A stretch of 64,000 nucleotides of DNA from CAYUPI01 sp964446585 (GTDB lineage: Bacteria; Verrucomicrobiota; Verrucomicrobiia; Limisphaerales; UBA8199). Position numbers and translations under genes: made by a program. The number at the start of each line of letters is the position of its first letter. Position 1 is the stretch's first letter. Shown here one piece after another: positions 51,467 through 60,237 of the stretch. The stretch is taken from contig CAYUPI010000026.1 in the NCBI GenBank assembly GCA_964446585.1, positions 1 to 64,000 of the forward strand, read 5' to 3'. The notes under the pieces were generated by a model. The model saw nothing but the letters and a program-made list of their open reading frames with translations, was not told where the DNA came from and did not search any database.

Positions 51467-53449
51467 ATGAAATCAAACGCAATAGGTAGAGCCGTTCTCG
51501 TCGGACTGGTGGCAGGGCTGCTCGTTTATGAGCAGCGCAACTCGAGTGCGGCCTCCGTTGGGGAGCCGAGTCGGAGCGCGAAAATGCCCAGGATAGATTT
51601 CGTCCGCGAGATCAAGCCGTTGCTGTCTGAGTATTGCTACGGCTGTCATGGGGAAAAGAAGAAGGGCGGATTGGATTTCCGGATCTACAACGATGAAAAG
51701 TCGGCCCTGAAAGATCGGCGCGTCTTCGAGAAGGTGCTCGGGAAATTGCAAGCTCATGAGATGCCACCTGAAAGCAAACCTCAGCCCACCGATGCTCAAC
51801 GCAACCTCATGACCAACTGGGTGGGCCAATGCTTCTTCCAATGCGATTGCAATCACCCGGACCCCGGGCGCGTGACGATTCGCCGCCTCAATCGAGCGGA
51901 ATACAATAACACCATCCGTGAGCTGACTGGTGTGGAGTTCCAGCCGGCAGACAATTTTCCTGCAGACGATTCGGGCTACGGTTTTGACAACATCGGCGAC
52001 GTGCTCTCGCTTTCACCTGCGCTGATGGAGAAGTATCTGTTGGCGGCTGAAAAGATTGTGAAGGACCTGGTTCCCGGGGATCGTGCCGCCGCGGGCGCGA
52101 CCACAGCGGCCGGCGCTCCGACCGAGGTGATTTACTGGCGCGCTTTGGTCGCCCCGCAGACCGATGCGCCAAAACCGGAACGAGTCACTCAAATTATCAC
52201 GAACTTTGCCACGCGGGCCTTCCGGCGGCCCTTAACAACTGACGAGCAGCGGCGGTTGATGGCGCTGTTCGAATCAGCGAGCGCGGGCGGCGCCGACTTC
52301 AGCGACAACCTCAGACTCGTGCTGGAGGCGGTCCTGGTCTCGCCGCAATTCCTGTTCCGCGGGGAAGCCCAACCCGAGCCGAACAACGCACAAGCAGTGC
52401 GGCCGTTGGACGAATATGCGCTGGCTTCGCGTCTTTCGTATTTTCTGTGGAGCTCGATGCCCGACGAGGAATTGTTCACGCAGGCAGCCCATCAGACCCT
52501 GCGCCGAAACCTGGAGGTCCAGGTCAAACGGATGCTCAAGGACGCAAGAACTCACGCGCTGGCAGAGAACTTCGCCGGCCAATGGCTGCAGCTCCGCAAT
52601 CTGAAGCTGGCCAGCCCAAACTCGAAACATTTTCCCGCGTTCGACGAAGGCCTCCGCGCTGCGATGCAGAAGGAAACCGAATTGTTCTTCGAGAACATCT
52701 GGCGGGAAAACCGGATCGTGCTGGAGTTTATCAATGCCGAGTACAGTTTCCTGAATCAAAAACTGGCGAGCCTGTATGGGATCGACGGCATCGAGGGCGA
52801 GCAATTCCGGCGCGTCACCTTCTCTGGAAAGGAGCGGGGCGGCCTTCTCGGACAGGCCAGCTTCCTGACGATCACTTCCAATCCGACGCGGACGTCGCCC
52901 GTGAAGCGCGGCAAATGGGTGCTGGAAAATATTCTCGGCTCTCCGCCACCGCCTCCGCCTCCGAACGTGCCCGAACTCAAGGAAGGCAAGGGGGTATTGA
53001 CCGGCTCGCTGCGACAGCGGATGGAGCAGCACCGTGCCGACCCCAACTGCGCCACGTGTCATCAACGCATGGACCCAATCGGGTTTGGATTTGAGAACTT
53101 CGACGCCATCGGCGCGTGGCGTGAAAAAGACGACGAGTTCGCGATTGATGCCTCAGGGCAACTGGTGAGCGGAGAGAGCTTCAATGGTCCGGCGGAGCTC
53201 AAGGCGCTCATATTCACGAAGAAGCGAGACGATTTCGTCCGTTGTCTCGCGCAAAAAATGCTGACCTACGCGCTCGGCCGAGGACTCGAATATTACGATA
53301 AGTGCGCAGTCGATCAGATCTGCAAAAATTTGGCGAAAGATAATTATAAGTTTTCGACATTGATCCTCGAGATTACCAAAAGCACGCCTTTTCAAATGCG
53401 AAGAGGGGAAACAGCGCCAGTGCGAACCGTCGCGCAGACTGAGCAATGA
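51467..53449 (+). CDS. DUF1592/DUF1588-type exported protein with CxxCH motifs
   Basis: 660 aa from ATG 51467. N-terminal signal/anchor (IGRAVLVGLVAGLLVY). A planctomycete-type cytochrome c motif CYGCH (57-61), then domains in the usual order: DUF1587 (GRVTIRRLNRAEYNNTIRELTGVEFQPADNFPADD), DUF1595, DUF1592 (LDEYALASRLSYFLWSSMPDEELF), DUF1588 (GGLLGQASFLTITSNPTRTSPVKRGKWVLENILG and CATCHQRMDPIGFGFENFDAIGAWR) and DUF1585. The second CxxCH lies in DUF1588. Function is unproven; these proteins pair with DUF1552 proteins, as here (199 nt downstream), and may form an exported redox system for complex substrates. Confidence 0.93.
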   Translation: MKSNAIGRAVLVGLVAGLLVYEQRNSSAASVGEPSRSAKMPRIDFVREIKPLLSEYCYGCHGEKKKGGLDFRIYNDEKSALKDRRVFEKVLGKLQAHEMPPESKPQPTDAQRNLMTNWVGQCFFQCDCNHPDPGRVTIRRLNRAEYNNTIRELTGVEFQPADNFPADDSGYGFDNIGDVLSLSPALMEKYLLAAEKIVKDLVPGDRAAAGATTAAGAPTEVIYWRALVAPQTDAPKPERVTQIITNFATRAFRRPLTTDEQRRLMALFESASAGGADFSDNLRLVLEAVLVSPQFLFRGEAQPEPNNAQAVRPLDEYALASRLSYFLWSSMPDEELFTQAAHQTLRRNLEVQVKRMLKDARTHALAENFAGQWLQLRNLKLASPNSKHFPAFDEGLRAAMQKETELFFENIWRENRIVLEFINAEYSFLNQKLASLYGIDGIEGEQFRRVTFSGKERGGLLGQASFLTITSNPTRTSPVKRGKWVLENILGSPPPPPPPNVPELKEGKGVLTGSLRQRMEQHRADPNCATCHQRMDPIGFGFENFDAIGAWREKDDEFAIDASGQLVSGESFNGPAELKALIFTKKRDDFVRCLAQKMLTYALGRGLEYYDKCAVDQICKNLAKDNYKFSTLILEITKSTPFQMRRGETAPVRTVAQTEQ

Positions 53450-53454
53450 ACAGC

Positions 53455-53622
53455 GCCAAGATCCAAGCGCCAAGATCCAAAGAAACATCAAGCTTCAAGA
53501 TCCAAGAACCCGCTGCGTGCCCTGGACCTACCTGGGATCCGAGGGTTCGACCCTATTGGAGTTTGGGGCTTGGAGTTTCCCTGGATCTTGGAGCTTGGCT
53601 CTTGGTGCTCCCAGGTTTAATG
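53455..53622. repeat. Imperfect palindrome of AAGATCCAAG-type repeats
   Basis: The left 55 nt is built of CCAAG words (GCCAAGATCCAAGCGCCAAG ... CAAGCTTCAAGATCCAAG) and the right 55 nt (TTGGAGTTTGGGGCTTGGAG ... GATCTTGGAGCTTGGCTCTT) is its near-complementary inverse, with about 55 nt between. The RNA would form a long imperfect stem between the DUF1592 and DUF1552 genes. Short CCAAG-word palindromes of this sort are intergenic fillers in this lineage (recollection, not checked). Confidence 0.75.
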
Positions 53623-53648
53623 TTGGCTAAGCAGCCAATGGATGCGGC

Positions 53649-55001
53649 ATGAACAGGACTGGGCGAATCCCGCGTCGGACCTTCCTTAGAGGGATGGGGG
53701 CGACCATCGCGCTACCCGCCCTCGAAGCGATGGCGCCGTCGCTGAAGGCCCTGGCTGCGGTGGACCCTGTGGGTGGAAACCCGTTTCCGAAGCGGATGGC
53801 GTTTCTGTACCTGCCGAACGGGGCAAACATGGCGGACTGGACGCCGAAGCTAGTCGGCACCGATTTTGAGTGGCCGTTTATCCTGGAACCGCTGAAAGAG
53901 TTCAAACCTGACTTGCAGATTCTCACCGGGCTGGCCCACGACAAAGCGCGGCCGCATGGGGATGGGCCCGGCGACCATGCGCGCGCGTCCGCCAGTTTCC
54001 TGACGGGTTGCCAGGCGCGCAAAACGGCCGGCGCGGACATCAAAGCCGGCGTTTCAGTGGATCAAATCGCAGCGGAAAAGCTGTGGCGGTTCACGCGCCT
54101 GCCCTCGCTCGAGTTGAGCGGGGAAAGAGCCCGTCCCTCGGGCGAGTGCGACTCAGGCTACAGTTGCGCTTACCAGTTCAACCTGTCGTGGAAGACGGCC
54201 ACGACGCCCATGCCGCCCGAAGTGAACCCGCGAGCTGTCTTCGAGCGGCTCTTCTCCAGCGAACTGGAAGGAGAGGTCGGCGCCACTCGTGCCGCACGAT
54301 TACGCAATCGCAAGAGCATACTGGATTTTGTGGCCGAGGACGCACGGCGCCTCAGACAATCTCTCGGCTTTACCGATCGGCGGAAATTGGAGGAATACCT
54401 CACAGCCGTCCGCGAGGTGGAAATGCGGATCCAACAATCCGAACGGTTCGCCGCTTCCCCGCCGGACGTTGCCAAGCCGGGTGGCATACCCAAAGACCCC
54501 GAGGAGCACATGCACCTGATGCTCGATTTGCTGGCGCTGGCCTTTCAGACCGACACGACGCGCATCGCGACGTATATCACAGCGCACGACGGCGATAATC
54601 GCTCTTACCCAGCCATCGGCGTGGCGGAAGGCCACCACGATCTTTCTCACCACGGGAATGACGAAACCAAAAAGCAGAAAATCGCGAAAATCAATCGCTA
54701 TCACGCGACTCAGTTCGCCTATTTTCTGCTGAAACTGAAATCAATTTCCGAAGGAGAGGGCAGCCTGCTCGACAATTGCATGATTATTTATGGGGCTGGC
54801 ATCAGCGATGGCAACGCCCATAACCACGATAACCTCCCCATCCTGCTGGCGGGTCGCGGCGGAGGCACACTCCGGCCGGGCCGACACGTTAAGATGGACC
54901 GTGAGACGCCGATGACAAATCTCTACCTGTCGATGCTTGAGCGCATGGGCGTTCAGGCCGAGCGCGTGGGCGACAGCACCGGGATGCTGGAACACATTTA
55001 A
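53649..55001 (+). CDS. Tat-exported DUF1552 protein
   Basis: 450 aa. Twin-arginine signal IPRRTFLRGMGATIALPAL (8-26). Family blocks: PKRMAFLYLPNGANMADWTP (40-59), EPLKEFKPDLQILTGLAHDKARPHGDGPGDHARA, LELSGERARPSGECDSGYSCAYQFNLSW, and the C-terminal LLDNCMIIYGAGISDGNAHNHDNLPILLAGRGGG. DUF1552 resembles alkaline-phosphatase-superfamily DUF1501 proteins; activity is unknown. It follows the DUF1592 gene, its constant partner in Planctomycetota and Verrucomicrobiota. Confidence 0.94.
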   Translation: MNRTGRIPRRTFLRGMGATIALPALEAMAPSLKALAAVDPVGGNPFPKRMAFLYLPNGANMADWTPKLVGTDFEWPFILEPLKEFKPDLQILTGLAHDKARPHGDGPGDHARASASFLTGCQARKTAGADIKAGVSVDQIAAEKLWRFTRLPSLELSGERARPSGECDSGYSCAYQFNLSWKTATTPMPPEVNPRAVFERLFSSELEGEVGATRAARLRNRKSILDFVAEDARRLRQSLGFTDRRKLEEYLTAVREVEMRIQQSERFAASPPDVAKPGGIPKDPEEHMHLMLDLLALAFQTDTTRIATYITAHDGDNRSYPAIGVAEGHHDLSHHGNDETKKQKIAKINRYHATQFAYFLLKLKSISEGEGSLLDNCMIIYGAGISDGNAHNHDNLPILLAGRGGGTLRPGRHVKMDRETPMTNLYLSMLERMGVQAERVGDSTGMLEHI

Positions 55002-55271
55002 TCTAAATTCTCCGAAGCGAACAGCACCGCCACAATTTTACCCCACCCGCCGCGCGCGGCGTCCGCCGTCGAGCATCTTCATCCTTCCTGCGCCCGCGTC
55101 ATGTCTCAGCCAACGATTGCCGGAGTGGTCTTGTTATCGGGCCTGAGGACGGGCGCACTCCGACCCCCCAAAATAAGTGTTTACTAGTCCGCTTGCCTCT
55201 TACTCGCGCTTCCCGCACAGTCCGCTCAACAACCAGCAGCCTCAATTGAACCGCTTGAGACTGTCGTCGCA
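55002..55271. other. Non-coding stretch after the DUF1552 gene
   Basis: I see no convincing gene, RNA or repeat here. It includes a CGCGCGGCG-rich patch near 55050 and the word AAAATAAGTGTTTACTAGTC near 55171. The adjacent region to the right is a decayed gene, so this may be further decayed sequence. Confidence 0.5.
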
Positions 55272-55608
55272 ATGAGTATGGATCGTCGTCACATTTTTAT
55301 CCATGCTGTTTAATGTCGGTTGTGTGACCAAAGGAGTTTGGGGCGCCAAAGCCTACCGGCCGGTGTCGCTCGTCAGCCTGGAAGCGTCGCCGGAAAGTGA
55401 AGATGTGCTGGTGCGCTACGACCATAACTGCTTCACCTTTCCCTTCTCCCGTTCGAAGACAAATACGGCGCGCGCATGTTGGCTGCTCACTTCGACGAAC
55501 CTGCCGAAGAATTGCCCGTTTCAGTTCGTGGACGCGACACTTTCAACCAATGGGCTTTCCGTGCCGCTCACGCAATTGAACTCGACGCGCTGGCAGATTG
55601 CGTCTTAA
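55272..55608 (+). pseudogene. Decayed lipoprotein gene, 5' part
   Basis: An open frame from ATG 55303 encodes 101 aa, starting MLFNVGCVTKGVW, which looks like the end of a lipoprotein signal (VGC lipobox) without its first half. Upstream, ATG 55272 (MSMDRRHI) is one base out of frame; removing one T from the TTTTT run at 55293-55297 would join the two into a proper lipoprotein signal. The rest (LVSLEASPESEDVLVRYDHNCFTF) is not a known family. The frame also continues as sensible sequence past the stop at 55608. If the frameshift idea is wrong, this is simply a 101-aa hypothetical gene. Confidence 0.4.
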
Positions 55609-55727
55609 GCCGAGCGCAAATGGCTGTCGTGTGATGAGCGCTGGGTTCCAAAGGCGCCGGGCCGCGCCGAGAAACCGGTGGAGGTTCCCCCAAGCGCCCT
55701 CATTTTATCTGTGTAGGCACGAATGCG

Positions 55728-56075
55728 ATGGGGCAAATCCTTTTCGTGATGAATTCGGCGCCGGAGCGAAGCTTCTACTGGAAACTGTCCGTCTCGCCGG
55801 AAAGGTATATCGCAGTGACGAACGCTCCGCCGGAACACGGTTATTATGTCGCGACGTTCAACGGGAAATATGTGCTGTGGCGCGAAGGCAAAGAAATCAC
55901 GCCCTTCCGATTGCCGCTTTATTCCACGAGTGAACCGGCGACCGTTTGGAGAGCGGCATTGACGCCCATTTCGGTCGTCGTGGATACGGCCCGCATCGCG
56001 ACTGCAGTGGGAGCAGCCCTGGTCATTGGCGCAGCCGCCGCGGGCGCGAGTGGCGGCGGAATCCCTCATGTGTGA
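55728..56075 (+). CDS. Hypothetical protein with C-terminal TM, possibly part of a broken gene
   Basis: 115 aa from ATG 55728. MGQILFVMNSAPERSFYWKLSVSPERYIAVTNAPPEHGYYVATFNGKYVLWREGKEITPF gives a beta-rich domain; the tail VVVDTARIATAVGAALVIGAAAAGASGG is a TM helix. There is no signal peptide, and the frame is open some 80 nt upstream of the ATG. Two readings: a complete small protein, or the 3' part of the lipoprotein locus beginning at 55272. No family recognised. Confidence 0.45.
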   Translation: MGQILFVMNSAPERSFYWKLSVSPERYIAVTNAPPEHGYYVATFNGKYVLWREGKEITPFRLPLYSTSEPATVWRAALTPISVVVDTARIATAVGAALVIGAAAAGASGGGIPHV

Positions 56076-56107
56076 CCACGTTCCACCGGCTGACGCGCAG
56101 TGCGAAG

Positions 56108-56188
56108 GTTGTAGGAAACGACGTAAGGAGTTTCTGAAGTTTTCGACCGACTCATCGATCAGAAACTCCTTACGTCGTTTCCTACAAC
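56108..56188. repeat. Perfect 30-bp inverted repeat (hairpin)
   Basis: Arm 56108-56137 begins GTTGTAGGAAACGACGTAAG and its exact reverse complement is 56159-56188, with a 21-nt loop. All 30 pairs match. It lies 33 nt after the previous stop and 157 nt before the TIGR03067 gene, in non-coding sequence. No T-run follows on either side, so it is not a standard terminator; a mobile palindromic repeat is more likely. Confidence 0.9.
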
Positions 56189-56344
56189 GTCGTGCAGGGA
56201 ACTTCGTCGGAGTGCCCGTTCGTCATGCTACAAGCGATAACGCAGCGCTCGACGAACAGCAAACGAACTGCTTATTTCCTCGTGACTTTGGCCCGGCGCA
56301 AGCGCACGCTGGGCGACATTTCATTGCGACAATCAACAACAAAC

Positions 56345-56824
56345 ATGAAAACGATCCGAATTGTATTCATCAGCGCGCTGGCGTTAGTGGCCCTCGCGCC
56401 TGCCTGGGGCGCAGAGAACGAAGCTGTCAAGAGAGACATGGCTCTGATGCAAGGCGAATGGTCGATGGTATCAGGCTCCGCGGACGGGATGTCCATGCCC
56501 GATGACATGCGCCAGCAGATGAAACGAGTCTGCAAGGGAGACGAGGCGACGACGACGATGTCGGGACGTGTCTATTTCCAAGCGAAATTCACCATCGATC
56601 CCTCGAAGAATCCCAAGACTATTGATTATGCCGTGACGGCTGGACCTACCAAAGGCGAAAAGCAGCTTGGAATTTATGAAGTGAATGGAGACGCGTTTAA
56701 GGCCTGCTTTGCCAAACCGGGCGCTGAACGGCCTACCGATTTCACCAGTCAGCCGGGTGATGGGCGCACCTCGTCGGAGTGGAAACGGGTCAAACCAGTT
56801 CCGCCGGCGGCTGGAGAAAAATGA
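56345..56824 (+). CDS. Exported TIGR03067 domain protein
   Basis: 159 aa from ATG 56345; the longer frame upstream is not needed. Signal peptide 1-22 (IRIVFISALALVALAPAWGA). The TIGR03067 pattern is clear: DMALMQGEWSMVSGSADG, ARVYFQAKFTIDPSKNPKTIDY (seen as GRVYFQAKFTIDPSKNPKTI), LGIYEVNGDAFKACFAKPGAERPTDF and a final WKRVKP. The family is widespread in Planctomycetota and Verrucomicrobiota; no function is known. The PQQ-repeat gene follows in the same direction after 59 nt. Confidence 0.9.
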   Translation: MKTIRIVFISALALVALAPAWGAENEAVKRDMALMQGEWSMVSGSADGMSMPDDMRQQMKRVCKGDEATTTMSGRVYFQAKFTIDPSKNPKTIDYAVTAGPTKGEKQLGIYEVNGDAFKACFAKPGAERPTDFTSQPGDGRTSSEWKRVKPVPPAAGEK

Positions 56825-56883
56825 AGCCAGCGAAACCAGGCTGAGGTTGTAAAGCCCGATCTGTTGTACCACAATCGCATGTG

Positions 56884-58629
56884 ATGACCCCTGAGAACGG
56901 CCAACCGACTCTGAGGAAATCGCTCCGGCTCTGGCCTGGCGTGGTCGCAGTGGTTTTCCAGTGGCTTGCCTTTTTCGTCGTTCCGGCCGTCGCTCCTGAG
57001 CAGGCGGGCTTCGGAGTGCTGGGCGGAGCTGTAGGAGGGCTGTTGATCATCCTGTGGTGGCTGTTCTTCAGCCGCGCACGCTGGTTGGAGCGCGTGGGCG
57101 CGCTCGTTCTAATGGTCGGTGCAGTTTTTGGGACCTCGCGCCTGGTTCACCCATCCATCGCCGGCGGCATGATGGGACTGATGCTCCCGGTTTATGCCAT
57201 TCCGATCATGTGCCTAACCCTCGTGGCCTGGGCAGTCGCCACCAGTCGTCTGCCGATTGGGATTCGGCGCGTGTTGCTGCTCGGGGCCATCTTGGTTGCG
57301 TGTGGATTCATGACACTCGTGCGGACGGGCGGCCTCTCAAGCACTGGCGGTCCGGATCTTCATTGGCGATGGACCAAAACTCCCGAGGAGCGGCTTTTGG
57401 CTCAGACCGGCCACGAGCCCGCTGCTCGCGCGGCGACGACCGCAGCCACAGCCGGAGCGACCACGAAGATCGAGTGGCCAGGCTTCCGAGGGCCGGAGCG
57501 CGACGGCACGATTCACGGTATCCAGATTGCCACCGATTGGTCTCGTTCGGCGCCGGTGGAACTTTGGCGTCGGCAAATCGGACCGGGTTGGTCATCCTTC
57601 GCCGTCCAGGGAAACTTCGTCTATACGCAGGAGCAGCGTGGCGACGACGAAGTTGTCTCGTGCTACAACCTGGTGACAGGCGTGCCATTGTGGCAACATT
57701 CCGACCACGCCCGGTTTTGGGAATCGAATGCGGGCGCTGGTCCGCGCGGGACGCCAACCCTGAGCAATGGTCGCGTCTTTGCTTTTGGCGGCACCGGCAT
57801 TCTCAACGCGCTCGACGCTCAAACTGGCTCTGTGGTCTGGTCGCGGAACGCGGCGTCCGACACACACAGGAAAGTCCCGCACTGGGGCTTCGCGAGCTCG
57901 CCGCTGGTCGTCGGTGAAATGGTGATCATAGCAACAGCCGGAACGCTCGCCGCCTACGACATCGCCAAGGGCCAGCCGCGCTGGGTCGGCCCCACCAACG
58001 GCTGGGGTTACAGCTCGCCGCACCTGGCGACAATCGACGGTGTCGAGCAGATCGTGTTGCTGAACGGAGCCGGCGCGATCAGCGTTTCGCCCACCGACGG
58101 AAAGCTTCTGTGGAACCACGAATGGAAAAGCGACGGCATCGTGCAGCCGGCTCTGCTGGCGGGCGGTGACGTTTTGCTCGGTAGCGGCTCCGGATTCGAC
58201 GCGAAAGTCGGCATGCGCCGGCTCGCGGTCGCTCGTGATCAAGCTGGATGGAAAGTCGAAGAACGCTGGACATCGACGGGACTGAAGCCGTACTTCAACG
58301 ATTTTGTCGTTCACAAAGGCCATGCCTACGGCTTCGACGGCAGCCTGCTGTCGTGCATCGATCTCTCGGACGGCAAGCGCAATTGGAAGGGAGGACGCTA
58401 TGGACAGGGTCAGTTGGTGGGTTTGCCTGACCAGGACTTGTTATTGGTGCTGTCGGAGCAAGGGGAATTGGCGCTGGTAAAGGCGACGCCCGAGCAGTTT
58501 ACAGAACTCGCGCGCCACCCGGCGCTCATGGGCAAGACCTGGAACCATCCGGCGCTGGTGGGCGACGAATTGCTCGTTCGCAACGACCACGAAATGGTCG
58601 CGTTCCGCCTCGCGCTGGCGAAGCGCTGA
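56884..58629 (+). CDS. Membrane-anchored PQQ-like beta-propeller protein
   Basis: 581 aa from ATG 56884 (a GTG directly before it is in frame). The N-terminal 150 residues hold about five TM helices (VVAVVFQWLAFFVVPAVA, FGVLGGAVGGLLIILWWLFF, and others). After a linker, residues 195-580 form a BamB/PQQ-type propeller: EWPGFRGPERDGTIHGI, VELWRRQIGPGWSSFAVQGNFVYTQEQRGDDEVVSCYNLVTG, LNALDAQTGSVVWSRNA, ISVSPTDGKLLWNHEW. The FRGPxRDG opening is usual in verrucomicrobial proteins of this kind. Role unknown; the propeller probably faces the periplasm. Confidence 0.85.
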   Translation: MTPENGQPTLRKSLRLWPGVVAVVFQWLAFFVVPAVAPEQAGFGVLGGAVGGLLIILWWLFFSRARWLERVGALVLMVGAVFGTSRLVHPSIAGGMMGLMLPVYAIPIMCLTLVAWAVATSRLPIGIRRVLLLGAILVACGFMTLVRTGGLSSTGGPDLHWRWTKTPEERLLAQTGHEPAARAATTAATAGATTKIEWPGFRGPERDGTIHGIQIATDWSRSAPVELWRRQIGPGWSSFAVQGNFVYTQEQRGDDEVVSCYNLVTGVPLWQHSDHARFWESNAGAGPRGTPTLSNGRVFAFGGTGILNALDAQTGSVVWSRNAASDTHRKVPHWGFASSPLVVGEMVIIATAGTLAAYDIAKGQPRWVGPTNGWGYSSPHLATIDGVEQIVLLNGAGAISVSPTDGKLLWNHEWKSDGIVQPALLAGGDVLLGSGSGFDAKVGMRRLAVARDQAGWKVEERWTSTGLKPYFNDFVVHKGHAYGFDGSLLSCIDLSDGKRNWKGGRYGQGQLVGLPDQDLLLVLSEQGELALVKATPEQFTELARHPALMGKTWNHPALVGDELLVRNDHEMVAFRLALAKR

Positions 58630-58685
58630 CGTTTGACTGTGGATGGGCGTCGGCGGAAGCTCACGATTCGGCGCGAGACAACAAC

Positions 58686-58949
58686 ATGAAAAAATCACAG
58701 GCCAACCGAACAAGGAAGGCTGCGAAGAAAACAGGCGCGAAAGAATTCATCCACTATTACAGGGATGGGACTGTTTGGGCCAGAGGGCAGACATTAAATG
58801 GATCCGCGACAGGCTATTGGGAATGGTTCAGAAAGGACGGGACGAAGATGGGGTCAGGCTACTTCGAGAATGGCCAGCAAGTTGGCGAGTGGATCAACTA
58901 CGACAAGGCCGGTAAGGTTGAAAAAGTGAGGAACATGAAAGCAAAATAA
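58686..58949 (+). CDS. MORN-repeat (YwqK-like) small protein
   Basis: 87 aa. A basic lead (MKKSQANRTRKAAKKTGAKE) precedes three MORN-type units: IHYYRDGTVWARGQTLNG, GYWEWFRKDGTKMGSGYFENGQQ and GEWINYDKAGKVEKVRNM. The pattern matches the short YwqK/MORN_2 group, sometimes annotated as antitoxins; no toxin gene is adjacent. It lies 56 nt after the PQQ-repeat gene. Confidence 0.75.
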   Translation: MKKSQANRTRKAAKKTGAKEFIHYYRDGTVWARGQTLNGSATGYWEWFRKDGTKMGSGYFENGQQVGEWINYDKAGKVEKVRNMKAK

Positions 58950-58958
58950 CAGAACTCC

Positions 58959-60044
58959 ATGCAAGCACAGGTTGTTTCTCAAGCTCGAACCGCATTCCGG
59001 TTGATTGCGTTTCTACTCCTGGCATTGCTGCTTCAGTCGCGCGCTGCGCAGGAACAGGCCCGCACCTACGAGAACAGACTCACGCCCATCCGCGAGCCTA
59101 AGCCGCTGCTCGCTGACCATCCGGCATGGGTCGAACCTATTCGTGAAACTAACCGTTGGGAGGCGCCCGTCCTGGTAAACGATTCGGAGGCTGACCTGCA
59201 CGTGCGCGCCTGGCGCTGGAGCTACAACGCCCGCGGCATCATCGAAATCCCCAACCATCTCCGCGCCCGGCAGACAGCTTTGGTCATGGTCCATCCGTGG
59301 GGGATCGATGACGGCCAGGGCTGGGACACGCCTGAGCCCGCGGGCGTAGCCGACTTCTGCACCCCCGCCAAGAATCATCTGGCCGCGCGGCATACACGCG
59401 AGGTAATCGATCCCTTCCTCAAATCGCTGCGCGGCAAAGTCGGCGCGGTGCTCTACAGTCTGCCGGGTGAGTGCGATCCGATTCGCCGCAAGCTTTACCG
59501 GTCATTTACACATAATCCCGCTCCGGAGGAACACCGCCAGGGCGCTCAGGAGCTCGACGCGAAGCTCCGCGGGTTCAAATACCGGGGCGAGCCTTTACCG
59601 GCGACTCTCTCGCTCAGCGAAGCCAAGCCCGTGGTGGATTATTTCAAACAATTCCCGGGCCTGGACGCCGGCGCGCGATTCAACAACGCCGGCTTCTGGG
59701 AACTGCCCATCCCGGTGACTCGTGACATCACGGTTTATCCAGACGATGTCGTGGTCTATGACGCCGAGGGTTACGAGAAGTTGCGGGCGTTTCTTCAGCA
59801 GAACGGCATTCGGCACGTGTTGCTCACCGGTTATGCAACGGACATGTGCTACGCCCGAACGTGCGCCGGCTACGAGAACCTCTCGAAGGATTTCAACACG
59901 TTCTTGGTCGGCGACGCGACCCTGGCCACGTTCCCGGCGCACGATACGCCGCGGGTCGCGACCAGCGCGCACATCGCCTTTGCCTCGCTCAACCAACTCG
60001 TCACGCAGATTTCTTGGATTCGATATGAGCCTCGCAAAAAATGA
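58959..60044 (+). CDS. Exported isochorismatase-like cysteine hydrolase
   Basis: 361 aa with a signal peptide (RLIAFLLLALLLQSRAA, near 13-29). The C-terminal region shows the nucleophile loop of the family, VLLTGYATDMCYARTCAGYENL, and the following LVGDATLATFPAHDTPRVATSAHIAFASL. At the first strand, however, the usual catalytic Asp site reads ALVMVHPWGIDDGQGW, so the standard Asp-Lys-Cys triad is not obvious. A long insertion (about 130-250) separates the halves. It may hydrolyse an amide or be inactive. It follows the MORN gene by 9 nt. Confidence 0.75.
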   Translation: MQAQVVSQARTAFRLIAFLLLALLLQSRAAQEQARTYENRLTPIREPKPLLADHPAWVEPIRETNRWEAPVLVNDSEADLHVRAWRWSYNARGIIEIPNHLRARQTALVMVHPWGIDDGQGWDTPEPAGVADFCTPAKNHLAARHTREVIDPFLKSLRGKVGAVLYSLPGECDPIRRKLYRSFTHNPAPEEHRQGAQELDAKLRGFKYRGEPLPATLSLSEAKPVVDYFKQFPGLDAGARFNNAGFWELPIPVTRDITVYPDDVVVYDAEGYEKLRAFLQQNGIRHVLLTGYATDMCYARTCAGYENLSKDFNTFLVGDATLATFPAHDTPRVATSAHIAFASLNQLVTQISWIRYEPRKK

Positions 60045-60103
60045 GATATCTGAATCGCTCGATTTGATTGCGGCGAGCACGATTGGCGAAAGGATGTCTG
60101 ATT

Positions 60104-60237
60104 CCCCCTCACCCCGGCCCTCTCCCTCGGGGAGAGGGAGAATCGCCGCGCGTGCAACGGAAGGCCGAGCGGTCACATCGGTGACTAGCAGTGGCAATGG
60201 TCCCCCTCTCCCTGGGGAGAGGGTAGAGGTGAGTGGG
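60104..60237. repeat. Dispersed palindromic repeat, copy 2
   Basis: The first 45 nt or so (CCCCCTCACCCCGGCCCTCT through GAGAATCGCCG) match copy 1 at 45247 almost exactly; the middle differs; the right arm (CCCTCTCCCTGGGGAGAGGG then TAGAGGTGAGTGGG) is again the inverse of the left. Its right end contains the likely ribosome site and GTG start of the next gene. Confidence 0.9.
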
